From: Oxalobacteraceae bacterium AB_14
Lineage (GTDB): Bacteria; Pseudomonadota; Gammaproteobacteria; Burkholderiales; Burkholderiaceae_D
Assembly: GCA_000381565.1 (NCBI GenBank)
Contig: KB906725.1
Coordinates: forward strand, 1,877,731-1,941,730
Direction of reading: 5' to 3'
DNA: 64,000 nucleotides
Positions 8,565-17,000 of the stretch are shown here, piece after piece. Position 1 is the stretch's first letter; each line of letters starts with the position of its first letter. The notes under the pieces were generated by a model. That model did not search any database. It was not told the DNA's origin and saw only the letters and a list, made by a program, of their open reading frames with translations. The position numbers and the translations under genes are program-made.

Positions 8565-9851
8565 GTGGACGCTCCAACCGGCATGCAGCGTTTCCAGCAC
8601 TGGGCCCTGAACCCGTGGACGGTGGTCGGCTGCGTGCTGGCCGGCGCTCTGCTGGGCTGGGCCGCGCCGTCGCTGGCGCGGCACCTGGGCGCGGTGGGCG
8701 TCGTCTATGTCGACCTGCTGCGGATGATCGTGCTGCCGTTCATGATATCGGCGGTGATCTTCAGCCTGCAAAACCTGTACCGCGACGGCGGCGCGGCGCG
8801 CATCTTCAAGCGGGTGGTGGTGGTGTTCGTCAGCTTCTCGCTGATCGTGGCGGTGCTGGCGGCGGCGGGCTCGCTGCTGGTGCGGCCGGGCGGCAACCTG
8901 CCGGCCGAGACCCGCGCCGCGCTGGGCAAGATCATCAGCGCCGACGGCGACAGCAGCAACACCGAGATGGCGATGCGCGCCGAGGAGACGCCGCCCCACC
9001 ATACCGACCTGAAGGACGTGCTGCAATCGCTGATCCCGCAAAACATCTTCGCCTCGCTGGCCAATGGCGAAACGCTGAAGGCGCTGGTGTTCGCGCTGCT
9101 GTTCGGCTTTGCCGCCGGCCAGGTGCCCAGCCGCATCTCGGGCGGCCTGCACCAGGCGCTGGAGACCATCTACCACGCCTGCCAGACCTTGACGCGCTGG
9201 GTCAACCTGCCGATCCCCTTCGTGCTGGTGTGCATGGCGGCCAGCCAGGTGGCGCAGACCGGCCTGCAGCCGATCGCCGCGATGGCCGGCTTCGTGATCC
9301 TGTTCCTGCTGGTGTCGGGCCTGCTGATGGCGCTGGCGATGGCGCTCATCAGCCGCCGCGCCGGCGTGCCCTACGGCGCGGTGCTGGCGGCCATGCGCGA
9401 GCCGTTCGCGCTCGGCGTGGCCACCAACAACAGCGCCACCTGCATGCCGGCCATGGTCAGCGGCCTGGTCGACCAGTTGCAGTTCGCGCGCGCGCGGGTC
9501 GAGCTGCTGGTGCCGCTCAGCATCTCGCTGCTGCGGGTGGGGGCGGTCGCGTACTTCGTCTGCGCCACGCTGTTCATCGCCGCGCTGTACGGCCGGGCTA
9601 TGTCGCCGCTGGACCTGGGCGTGCTGGTGCTGGTGTCGGTGCTGTCCGGCTTTGCCTCGGCCGGCATGGCCGGTGTGGTGACGGTGTCGCTGGTGGGCAC
9701 CATCTGCAGCTATCTGACGCTGCCGTTCGAGGCGGCCTTCATCCTGCTGATCGCGGTCGATCCGATCTGCGCCATGGCGCGCACGGCGGTCACGGTGATC
9801 GGCAGCTGCGCCGCCGTGGCGACCATCTGCGCCGCGCCCGTCAAGCTCTAG
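8565..9851 (+). CDS. SDF-family (dicarboxylate/amino acid:cation symporter) protein, divergent
   Basis: 428 residues from GTG 8565, with an AAGGAA ribosome site 7 bases before it. The profile is that of the glutamate/dicarboxylate symporter fold: about eight hydrophobic segments and the family's YVDLLRMIVLPFMISAVIF, near-canonical in the third helix. Two functional motifs are altered. The serine-rich hairpin reads TNNSATCMP rather than the usual SSSAATLP, and the cation-binding NMDGT is replaced by LLRVG. The last helix has DPICAMARTAVTVIG, keeping the aspartate and arginine but not the asparagine. Ion coupling may therefore differ. It sits 9 bp after the binding protein. Confidence 0.8.
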   Translation: MDAPTGMQRFQHWALNPWTVVGCVLAGALLGWAAPSLARHLGAVGVVYVDLLRMIVLPFMISAVIFSLQNLYRDGGAARIFKRVVVVFVSFSLIVAVLAAAGSLLVRPGGNLPAETRAALGKIISADGDSSNTEMAMRAEETPPHHTDLKDVLQSLIPQNIFASLANGETLKALVFALLFGFAAGQVPSRISGGLHQALETIYHACQTLTRWVNLPIPFVLVCMAASQVAQTGLQPIAAMAGFVILFLLVSGLLMALAMALISRRAGVPYGAVLAAMREPFALGVATNNSATCMPAMVSGLVDQLQFARARVELLVPLSISLLRVGAVAYFVCATLFIAALYGRAMSPLDLGVLVLVSVLSGFASAGMAGVVTVSLVGTICSYLTLPFEAAFILLIAVDPICAMARTAVTVIGSCAAVATICAAPVKL

Positions 9852-9859
9852 GCCCGGCC

Positions 9860-11401
9860 ATGCAGACCCTCGCCAAACCCGCCATGTTCCAGATCAGGGA
9901 TATCTTCCAGCATCCGGCCACGCTGCTGGGCGCGATGCTGCTGGGCGGCTGGATCGGCACGCTGTTTCCCGGCAGCGCGGACCTGCTGGCGGCGGTGTCG
10001 ATGCTGTACCTGTCGCTGATCCAGATGGCGGCGCTGCCGTTCGTGATCCTGGCGGTCTACTTCGGCCTGCAGCGCCTGCCGTCGGAGCCGGGTTCCGGCG
10101 TGCGGCTGGCGCGGCTGGCCGGCATGGCGCTGCTGGCCATGCTGCTGTGCGCGGTGGTGGGCGTGCTGGTGGCCAGCCTGGGCGGCGCCGGTTCCGGCAT
10201 GTCGGCGGCGCAGACGGCGGCGCTGGGCAAGCTGGCGCTGGGCTCGGAATCGCAATTGAGCATGAGCATGCGCGGCGACGACGGCGCCGCCGCCGAGCTG
10301 TGGGACATCGGCGCGCTGGTGCCGAACAATTTCTTCGGCGTGCTGGCCTACGGTGCGCTGCCGTCGGTGCTGATCGGCGTGCTGTGCTTCGGCGCCGCCG
10401 TGGCGGTGCAGGACCCGCAGCGCTCGGCCCAGCTCAGCGGCATCTTCGAGGGCGTGTACCGCGCGCTCGAATCGCTGGTGAACCGCATCAACGGCCTGCT
10501 GCCGGCCGCCGCCTTCGTGCTGGCGGCGGCCGCCACCGCCAGCGCCGGGGTCGAGGCCATCGTCTTGCTGGGCGGCTTCCTGGCGACCTTTTTTGTCGCC
10601 GCCTTCGCGGTGTGCGCGGCGGCCATCGCCATCATCTGCTGGAAGCTGAAGAAGTCGCCGTGGCTGGTGCTGCTGGCGCTGCGCGAGCCGATCACGGTTT
10701 GCCTGTTCTCGCCGGTGGCGGTGGCGGCGGTGCCCGGCTTCATCCACGGCATGAGCGTGCGGCTGGGCTTCAGCCGCGGCATGGTGGAGCTGGTCTCGCC
10801 GATCGCGCCGGTGTTCATCAAGGCCGGCGAGGCGATGTTCTTCGCGGTGCTGGCGATCTACATCGCCAACCTGTACCACCATGGCTTGGGCGCCGCCGAC
10901 ATCGCCCTGATCTGCGCGCTGTCCTGGACCGCCGCGCTATGGTCGGTGGGCATTGCAGGCGTGAAGTCGGTGCTGCTGGGCGGCTTCGTGATGGCCTCGC
11001 TGGGCCTGCCGCTGGAGGCGGTGTTGCCGGTGTTTATGCTAGTCGAAGTGTTGTGCGAGGGGCCGAGGAATTTGCTTTCCTTTCTTATATCATCGGCTCT
11101 GATTGCCTTGGTGGCGGATGGTCTGTATATTAATAACGAGCAAGATTCCGAAGTCTGGCATCCGTCCACGCTGAAGCTCGTCTTCACCCGCAAGCAAGCG
11201 CTGTCCGTGTTGTTGCTGTTGTTGATTGCTCTGTTCACAGTGTTTTGCGCCGGCGTGGGCTATGGCCTGCGCAGTACGCACGTCGTTCCCGCGCAAGCGG
11301 GAATCCATGCTGAGCAACTGAACCTGTGGTCTATGGATTCCCGCCTGCGCGGGAATGACGGACCTTTAGTGGCCGCCTTGAAGATGGACTTATGCAACTG
11401 A
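9860..11401 (+). CDS. second divergent SDF-family symporter, C-terminus extended through a palindromic repeat
   Basis: 513 residues from ATG 9860. It is a paralogue of the preceding gene by hydropathy and by LYLSLIQMAALPFVILAVYF in the position of the family's third helix. It is more degenerate: the NMDGT position reads IKAGE and the C-terminal binding helix is not canonical. The last roughly 45 codons run through an intergenic palindromic repeat, giving the tell-tale peptides VVPAQAGIH and DSRLRGNDG. The end overlaps the tssJ start by 10 bp. The natural stop was probably lost when the repeat inserted. Function as a transporter is plausible; substrate and coupling ion are unknown. Confidence 0.72.
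   Translation: MQTLAKPAMFQIRDIFQHPATLLGAMLLGGWIGTLFPGSADLLAAVSMLYLSLIQMAALPFVILAVYFGLQRLPSEPGSGVRLARLAGMALLAMLLCAVVGVLVASLGGAGSGMSAAQTAALGKLALGSESQLSMSMRGDDGAAAELWDIGALVPNNFFGVLAYGALPSVLIGVLCFGAAVAVQDPQRSAQLSGIFEGVYRALESLVNRINGLLPAAAFVLAAAATASAGVEAIVLLGGFLATFFVAAFAVCAAAIAIICWKLKKSPWLVLLALREPITVCLFSPVAVAAVPGFIHGMSVRLGFSRGMVELVSPIAPVFIKAGEAMFFAVLAIYIANLYHHGLGAADIALICALSWTAALWSVGIAGVKSVLLGGFVMASLGLPLEAVLPVFMLVEVLCEGPRNLLSFLISSALIALVADGLYINNEQDSEVWHPSTLKLVFTRKQALSVLLLLLIALFTVFCAGVGYGLRSTHVVPAQAGIHAEQLNLWSMDSRLRGNDGPLVAALKMDLCN
11281..11361. repeat. REP-like palindrome pair (translated as tail of upstream gene)
   Basis: Two inverted copies of a palindromic unit: CGTCGTTCCCGCGCAAGCGG on the left and TTCCCGCCTGCGCGGGAATG on the right, separated by about 20 bases. 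Each copy is itself a hairpin with TTCCCGC/GCGGGAA arms. The same core recurs at 14048. Units like this are widespread in betaproteobacterial intergenic DNA. Here the pair lies inside the 3' end of the second symporter gene. Confidence 0.85.
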
Positions 11402-11898
11402 TGATGATCTCGATTCCCCGCCGCGGCGTGCTGCTGCTTGTGCTGCTGGGCCTGCTTGCGGGCTGCGGCGCCACGCGTGCGCTGTTCGGCCCCAGCATGG
11501 CCTCGCCCGGCTGGAAGACGCTGACCTTGCGCGCCGCCGACGACGCCAACGGCAACAGCGCGCTGGCGGTGGACGTGGTGCTGGTCAAGGACCCGGCCGT
11601 GCTCGATGCGCTGCTGGTCATGCCGGCCGCGAAATGGTTCGCCACGCGCGCGGAATTGCAGCGCACCTTCCCGGAGGCGCTGACGGTCTACCCCTACGAG
11701 CTGGTGCCGGCCCAGACCATCAAGTTGACCGATAAAAAGTGGGACGACCAGAAGGCCTGGGCCGCGCTGGTGTTCGCCGGCTACGCCAACCCCGGCGAGC
11801 ACCGCGCGCGCCTGCTGCTGAACGCCTCGGGATATGTGGTGCAACTCAACGCGCAGGGCTTTGTGGCGAGCGAGCCCAAGCCCGGCGCAGCACGGTAA
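11392..11898 (+). CDS. tssJ: T6SS outer-membrane lipoprotein, TssJ-like
   Basis: 168 residues. A lipoprotein signal is clear: positive MQLMMISIPRRG, hydrophobic VLLLVLLGLL, then lipobox LAGC with the cysteine at about residue 24. The mature part of about 145 residues is the right size for the TssJ transthyretin-like domain, and AWAALVFAGYANP resembles the conserved strand near the TssJ C-terminus. TssJ anchors the TssL-TssM complex to the outer membrane. The gene stands directly before tssK, the usual tssJ place. Sequence similarity to classical TssJ is weak by eye, so the name depends partly on position and the lipobox. A start 9 bases downstream is also possible. Confidence 0.65.
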   Translation: MQLMMISIPRRGVLLLVLLGLLAGCGATRALFGPSMASPGWKTLTLRAADDANGNSALAVDVVLVKDPAVLDALLVMPAAKWFATRAELQRTFPEALTVYPYELVPAQTIKLTDKKWDDQKAWAALVFAGYANPGEHRARLLLNASGYVVQLNAQGFVASEPKPGAAR

Positions 11899-11916
11899 GC
11901 TTATGGAAGCCGCTCA

Positions 11917-13242
11917 ATGACCGACCCTCAACTTTCACATCGCATCCAGTGGCACGAAGGCATGATGCTGACGCCGCAGCACTTTCAGCAGGAGGGCGCG
12001 CGCCTCGACGCGCTGCTGGCCTGGCAGTCGCTGGCGACCAATCCCTACGGCTGGGGCGTGCGCGAGCTGCTCATCGACGAGGCGCTGCTGACCACCGGCC
12101 TGCTGCGCATCCAGCAACTGCAGGCGATCCTGCCCAACGGCATGGCCGTGACCTACGACAGCGCGCTGGCGCAAGGCTTGCCGCTGGAGCTGGACCTGGC
12201 GCCGTGGGCCGAGGCGATGGCGCAGCAGGACCTGTCGGTGTACCTGGTGGTGGGCAACACGCGTTCGCTGCGCCAGCCCGGCCAGCCGGCCATGTTCCGC
12301 GGCATCGAGAGCCCGACGGTGGAGGACGAGGTGTCGCAGGCGCTGCCGGCCGACGTGCCGCGCATGGCGGTCAACCTGGCGCTGGCGGCCGGGCCGGTGC
12401 CGTCGGCCGCCTACACCGCGCTGCGGTTGCTGACGGTCAACAAGGGCAACGAGATCGTGCGGCGCGGCCCCTTCCTGCCGGCCATGCTGGAGGTGCCGGC
12501 CGCCGCCGGCGTGCTGCAGCGCGCGCAGCAGCTGGCCACGCAGATGCGCAACAAGGCGGTGTTCCTGGCGCGCCAGACCGCGCAGCCGTCGTCGCGCACC
12601 GAGGACCGCATCAATATGCTGGAACAAAAGGCGCGCCTGGCCAGCCTGATCCTGAACCTGCCGCAGCTGGAGGCGCTGCTGCGCAATGCGACCGTGCAGC
12701 CGCTGCCGCTGTACCTGGCGCTGTGCGCGCAGCTCGGTCCGCTGGCGACCTTGCGCCCCGGCGCCGTGCCCATCCTGCCGCCGGCCTACGACCACGCCGA
12801 CTGCGGCCCGGCCTTCGACACCGTGCTGAGCGCGCTGGCCGACCTGGTGGGCGAGGTCAGCCAGGAATGGAAGACTTGCGTGTTCGGCTACGACGGCCAG
12901 GCGTTCTCGCTGGCGATGCAGGCCGACTGGCTCGGCGCTCGGCTGGTGATCGGCCTGCGCGGCCAGCCCGAGCGCGAGGCCACGCAATGGATGGCGGGCG
13001 CGGTGGTGGGCTCGCAGACGGTGTGGACCTCGCTGACCGACCGCCGCGTGCTGGGCGCGCCGCGCGCCCGCATCGAGGCCGCGCCCGAGCTGGGCCTGCG
13101 CGCCAGCGCCGGCTACACCCTGTTCAGCGTGGAGGTGTCGGACCAATTCATCGTGGCCGACCAGGCTTTATTGATCAGCAACGCCAATGAAAGCCTGCAG
13201 GGGCAGCGCCCGCAGGAAGTGGTGTTGTTCATAAAGGGATGA
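11917..13242 (+). CDS. tssK: T6SS baseplate-membrane adaptor TssK
   Basis: 441 residues, normal for TssK. The N-terminus IQWHEGMMLTPQHFQQ is the family signature, followed by NPYGWGVREL. TssK trimers join the baseplate to the cytoplasmic parts of TssL and TssM. The C-terminal region PRARIEAAPELGLRASAGYT also fits the family. It follows tssJ by 18 bp and ends 4 bp before tssL, so the three form one unit. Confidence 0.96.
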   Translation: MTDPQLSHRIQWHEGMMLTPQHFQQEGARLDALLAWQSLATNPYGWGVRELLIDEALLTTGLLRIQQLQAILPNGMAVTYDSALAQGLPLELDLAPWAEAMAQQDLSVYLVVGNTRSLRQPGQPAMFRGIESPTVEDEVSQALPADVPRMAVNLALAAGPVPSAAYTALRLLTVNKGNEIVRRGPFLPAMLEVPAAAGVLQRAQQLATQMRNKAVFLARQTAQPSSRTEDRINMLEQKARLASLILNLPQLEALLRNATVQPLPLYLALCAQLGPLATLRPGAVPILPPAYDHADCGPAFDTVLSALADLVGEVSQEWKTCVFGYDGQAFSLAMQADWLGARLVIGLRGQPEREATQWMAGAVVGSQTVWTSLTDRRVLGAPRARIEAAPELGLRASAGYTLFSVEVSDQFIVADQALLISNANESLQGQRPQEVVLFIKG

Positions 13243-13246
13243 GGCC

Positions 13247-14032
13247 GTGAGCATGCTATTTGACAGTGCAAGCAAGGCCAGCAATGGCAACAGCGCGGCC
13301 CCGGCCTGGAGCGGCGGCGCCGGCGAGGGCGTGGACCTGGCCTCGGTGCAGTTCCGCGACTTCTACGACGTGCTGTCGCGCTCGGCGCAGGCGGCCACCC
13401 GGGTCGGCGAGGGCGATGCCAGGGCGGCCGCCGAGGCGCTCAGCCGCCAGCTGTGCCAGCTGATCGAACTGCAGTCGCTGGAGGCGCGCCGCATCGTCGG
13501 CAAGGCCGGCATGGAGGCCGAGGCCCAGGGCCGCTTCCTGAAGGCGGCGCTGGCCGACGAGGTGCTGCTCAACACCGAATGGGCCGGGCGCAACCATTGG
13601 CGCCATGTGCTGATCGAGACCACGCTGTTCAAGTCCAGCTTTGCCGGCGAGCGCGTGTTCGACGACCTCGACCAGCTGCTGCGCGAGCGCGAGGCGTCGC
13701 GCCGCAACGTCGGCCGGCTCTACCTGTATTTGCTGTCGCTGGGCTTCCAGGGCCGGTATCGCGGCCAGAAACAGGACAAGATCGCCGAGTACCGGCGCGA
13801 GCTGTTCCAGTTCGTCTACCTGCGCCCGGCCGACCTGCAGGGGCGCGACCGCACGCTGTCCGAGCAGGCGTATGCCAGCACCCTGTCGCACCTGGCGGCG
13901 CGGCGCCTGCCCAAGTTCAATCGCAGCGGCCTGATGTTCGTGCTGGCGCTGCTGATTTTGCTGGGACTGTCTGAACTGCTGTGGTTGTGGCAATCGTGGC
14001 CGGTGCGCGCCGCGCTGTCGGCAACCGTGTGA
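13247..14032 (+). CDS. tssL: T6SS inner-membrane protein TssL (DotU family)
   Basis: 261 residues from GTG 13247; ATG 13253 is an alternative. The cytoplasmic DotU domain has the conserved FKAALADEVLLNTEWAG-like patch (here RFLKAALADEVLLNTEW) and LYLYLLSLGFQGRYRG. A single C-terminal transmembrane helix, LMFVLALLILLGLSELLWLW, lies at about 226-247, giving the tail-anchored topology of TssL. There is no peptidoglycan-binding OmpA domain after the helix, so this is the short TssL form. TssL pairs with TssM in the membrane complex. The 63-bp gap to tssM holds a single REP-like palindrome. Confidence 0.94.
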   Translation: MSMLFDSASKASNGNSAAPAWSGGAGEGVDLASVQFRDFYDVLSRSAQAATRVGEGDARAAAEALSRQLCQLIELQSLEARRIVGKAGMEAEAQGRFLKAALADEVLLNTEWAGRNHWRHVLIETTLFKSSFAGERVFDDLDQLLREREASRRNVGRLYLYLLSLGFQGRYRGQKQDKIAEYRRELFQFVYLRPADLQGRDRTLSEQAYASTLSHLAARRLPKFNRSGLMFVLALLILLGLSELLWLWQSWPVRAALSATV

Positions 14033-14047
14033 TGGATGAACATAACT

Positions 14048-14074
14048 CGTCATTCCCGCGCAGGCGGGAACGAC
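14048..14074. repeat. single REP-like palindrome between tssL and tssM
   Basis: CGTCATTCCCGCGCAGGCGG followed by GAACGAC. Same core hairpin (TTCCCGC / GCGGGAA) as the pair at 11281. It occupies most of the gap between tssL and tssM and could affect transcript stability or coupling between them. Confidence 0.8.
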
Positions 14075-14095
14075 TAACTCGGGGATGAGCGCATA

Positions 14096-17000
14096 GTGTT
14101 GAACTTCTTGTCTGATAACACGGCCATAGCCACCCTGCTGGTGCTGACGCTGCTCGTCATGCTGCTGTTCGCCATCGTCATCTGGGCGGCGATGAAGGGC
14201 GCGGAAAAGGCCGACCAGCCGGCCGACCAGAAGCCGCGCCAGATCAGCGCCGATTCGCTCAAGCAATCGTTCCGCGTGGCCGTCGAGCTGATCGAAAACA
14301 ATATCGCGGCCCGCTCGGAGCGCTACAGCCTGGCCTGGACCCTGGTGCTCAACGAGGGCAGCGCCGCGCGCGAACTGCCGCTGCTGCAATCGGGCCTGCA
14401 GAGCGCGCTCAGCGCGGACAGCACCTTGACCGCCGGCGCCCACGGCATCAGCTGGAACTTCTTCGACCAGGGCGTGGCGGTGCAGCTGCAATCGGACGCG
14501 CTGGGCACGCCGGACGCCGACGCCGCCGGCGCCAACGCCATGGCCAACACCACCTGGGACGATTTCCTCGGCCTGTGCCGCAACTACCGGCCGGAGCGGC
14601 CCTTCGATTCCATCGTGGTGGCGCTGCCGGCCAGCGCGCTGCTCGATGTCGAGGGCGCCGGCCAGCTGGACCTGGCAGCGCGCGCCAAGGCCATCCACCG
14701 CCGCCTGTGGCTGGCGCAGAACCGGCTGGCGCTGCGCTTCCCGATCTACCTGGCGATCACCGACTGCGAAACCATCCCCGGCTTCGCCCGCTTCGCGGCG
14801 GCGCTGCCGGAGCCGCTGCGCCGTTCGATGCTGGGCTGGTCGTCGCCGCACGAGCTGGTCGCGCCGTTCCAGGGACAGTGGATCGACACCGCGATGAACG
14901 AGGTTGGCCGCACGCTGTCCGACAGCTGCGCCGAGCTGTGCGCGCTGGAGCCGTCGGATTCGGACAGCAGCGCCTACTTCCTGCTGCCCAACCAGGTCGA
15001 GCGCCTGCGCACCGGCCTGAAAATGTTTGCCGAAGAATTGATGCGGCCCAGCGCCTACCACGAACCGTTCCTGCTGCGCGGCATCTACCTGACCGGCGAT
15101 TGCAGCGACGAGGCCGCGCTGCTGGGCGAGGGCCAGGCGCCGGCCGGGCACGACGGCGCCCTGGCGGCCCAGCCGGACATGGCGGCGGCCGGCCCCGCCT
15201 TGCCCGACTGGGCCGTGCCGTCGCCGGCCGCGGACGCGCCCGCATACCGGGCGGGACGCGACAGCGCGGTGCCGGCCTTCCTGCGCGATATTTTCGAACG
15301 CAAGATCTTTGCCGAGGCCGGCCTGGTGCGCTCTTCGTCGCAGCACCGCATGCGCCGCCCGGCGATGAACCGCGCGGCGCGCTGGGTCGCCGTGGCGCTG
15401 CCGGCGGTGTGGGTGCTGGGGCTGCTGTTTTCCTCGCTGCGCCTGCACGCGCTGGGCGCCCAGGTGGTGAGCAATCTGCAGGCGCTGAACCGCGACACCA
15501 GGATGAGCCAGCTGGTGAGGAACAACCATGTGGTCGATCCGCAGCGCAACCAGCAGCGCGCGCTGGAGGCGCTGGCCAGCATCGAGCAGATCTCGAACGC
15601 CCACCTGTGGTCGCCCTTCATGCCCGGCTCGTGGTCATGGTTCAACGATTTGCAGGACCAGGTGCAGCGGCGCATGGAAAAGAGCTTCGCCGACACCGCC
15701 TTCGACCCGCTGCTGCGCGCGGCCTACGCCCGCGTCAGCGAACTGAGCGGCAAGCCGCTCGACGCCGCTTCGGGCACGCTGATCATCGGCAGGCTGTGCG
15801 CCGCGCCGAAATTCATCAGGCAGCCGGGGGCGACGCCGGCCGGCGGGCTGGACGTGGGCACGGTGCCGGAGTACGCCGCGCTGAACGCCTATGTGGACGG
15901 GGTGGCGCAGCTCGACCAGGCGGTGCAGGCGATGATGCGGCTCAAGACGCCCGGCGCCGACACGCCGTCCGGCGATGACCTGGCGCTGGCGGTGAACGTG
16001 TTGCTGAACCGCGAGATGAACGGCAACCTGAAGCGCACCGCCGCGCTGTTCCGCACGGTGGCCAGGAGCAAGCCGACGCTGGCGGTCGAGCCGATGCAGG
16101 AAGCCTCGGCCTGTGCGTTCGGGCTGGGCGTCAAGGCCCTGTCCAGCCGGCTGTTCTTCAACAACGGCTTGCTCAAGGCCGAAAAGGACGTCAACGACAG
16201 CCTGACCGCGCTGTACCAGGGCGACCCCAAGGCCGAGGTCAACATCGCGCCCTGGCAGGCCTTGCGCAACGCGCTGCACGCGCAGGAAGGCTATCTGTTG
16301 ACGGGGACCGGCGGCTGGATGCGCGGCGAGAAACTCGACCTCGGTCCTAACTGGACCCATCTGCTGCAGCAGGTGGGCAGCGTCGCGCTGCTGGGCAAGG
16401 AGGCGGCCGACGATGCGCGCTCGCAGACCGAGGACGGCTTCCGCTGGTTCAGCGCGCAGTGGGACGCGCCCATGGCCGATGACAACCATGGGCTGGGGCT
16501 GAGCCAGGGGCTGGAATGGTCGGACGCCAAGTCCTCGTGGAACTTCGCGCCCGACCGCCGGGCCTTGCTGGACGCGCTCAACGGCCTGCTGTCGCAGCCG
16601 TTCATGAAGTCCGGCCACGCCGGCCGCCTGCCCGAGGTGGGGGCCGGCGCCACCGTCAGCTGGGACCCGACGCGGCTGGACCAGGTGCTGGCGCTGGCGG
16701 ACACGCGCAAGCGGGTGCAGACCGATTTCCTGCCGAAATTCCCGGCCATGCTGCAGGGGCCGGCCGCGCGCCTGGCCGACGCCGCGCTGGCCGACAGCGC
16801 GCGCGAGCTGCTGGCGCAGGCCTACCTGGTCTCGGCGCGCGAGCAGCCGGCCCCGGTCAACGAGGCCGACCACGCGAAAGCCTTGCGGGTGCGCGCCTGG
16901 CTGCTGGAGAACGGCGGCGCCGGCGTGGCCGAGCAGCTGTCGGCCGTGCTGACGCAGGACGCGCTGAGCCGCCTGCAGCAGCTCGACGATACGCTGACCC

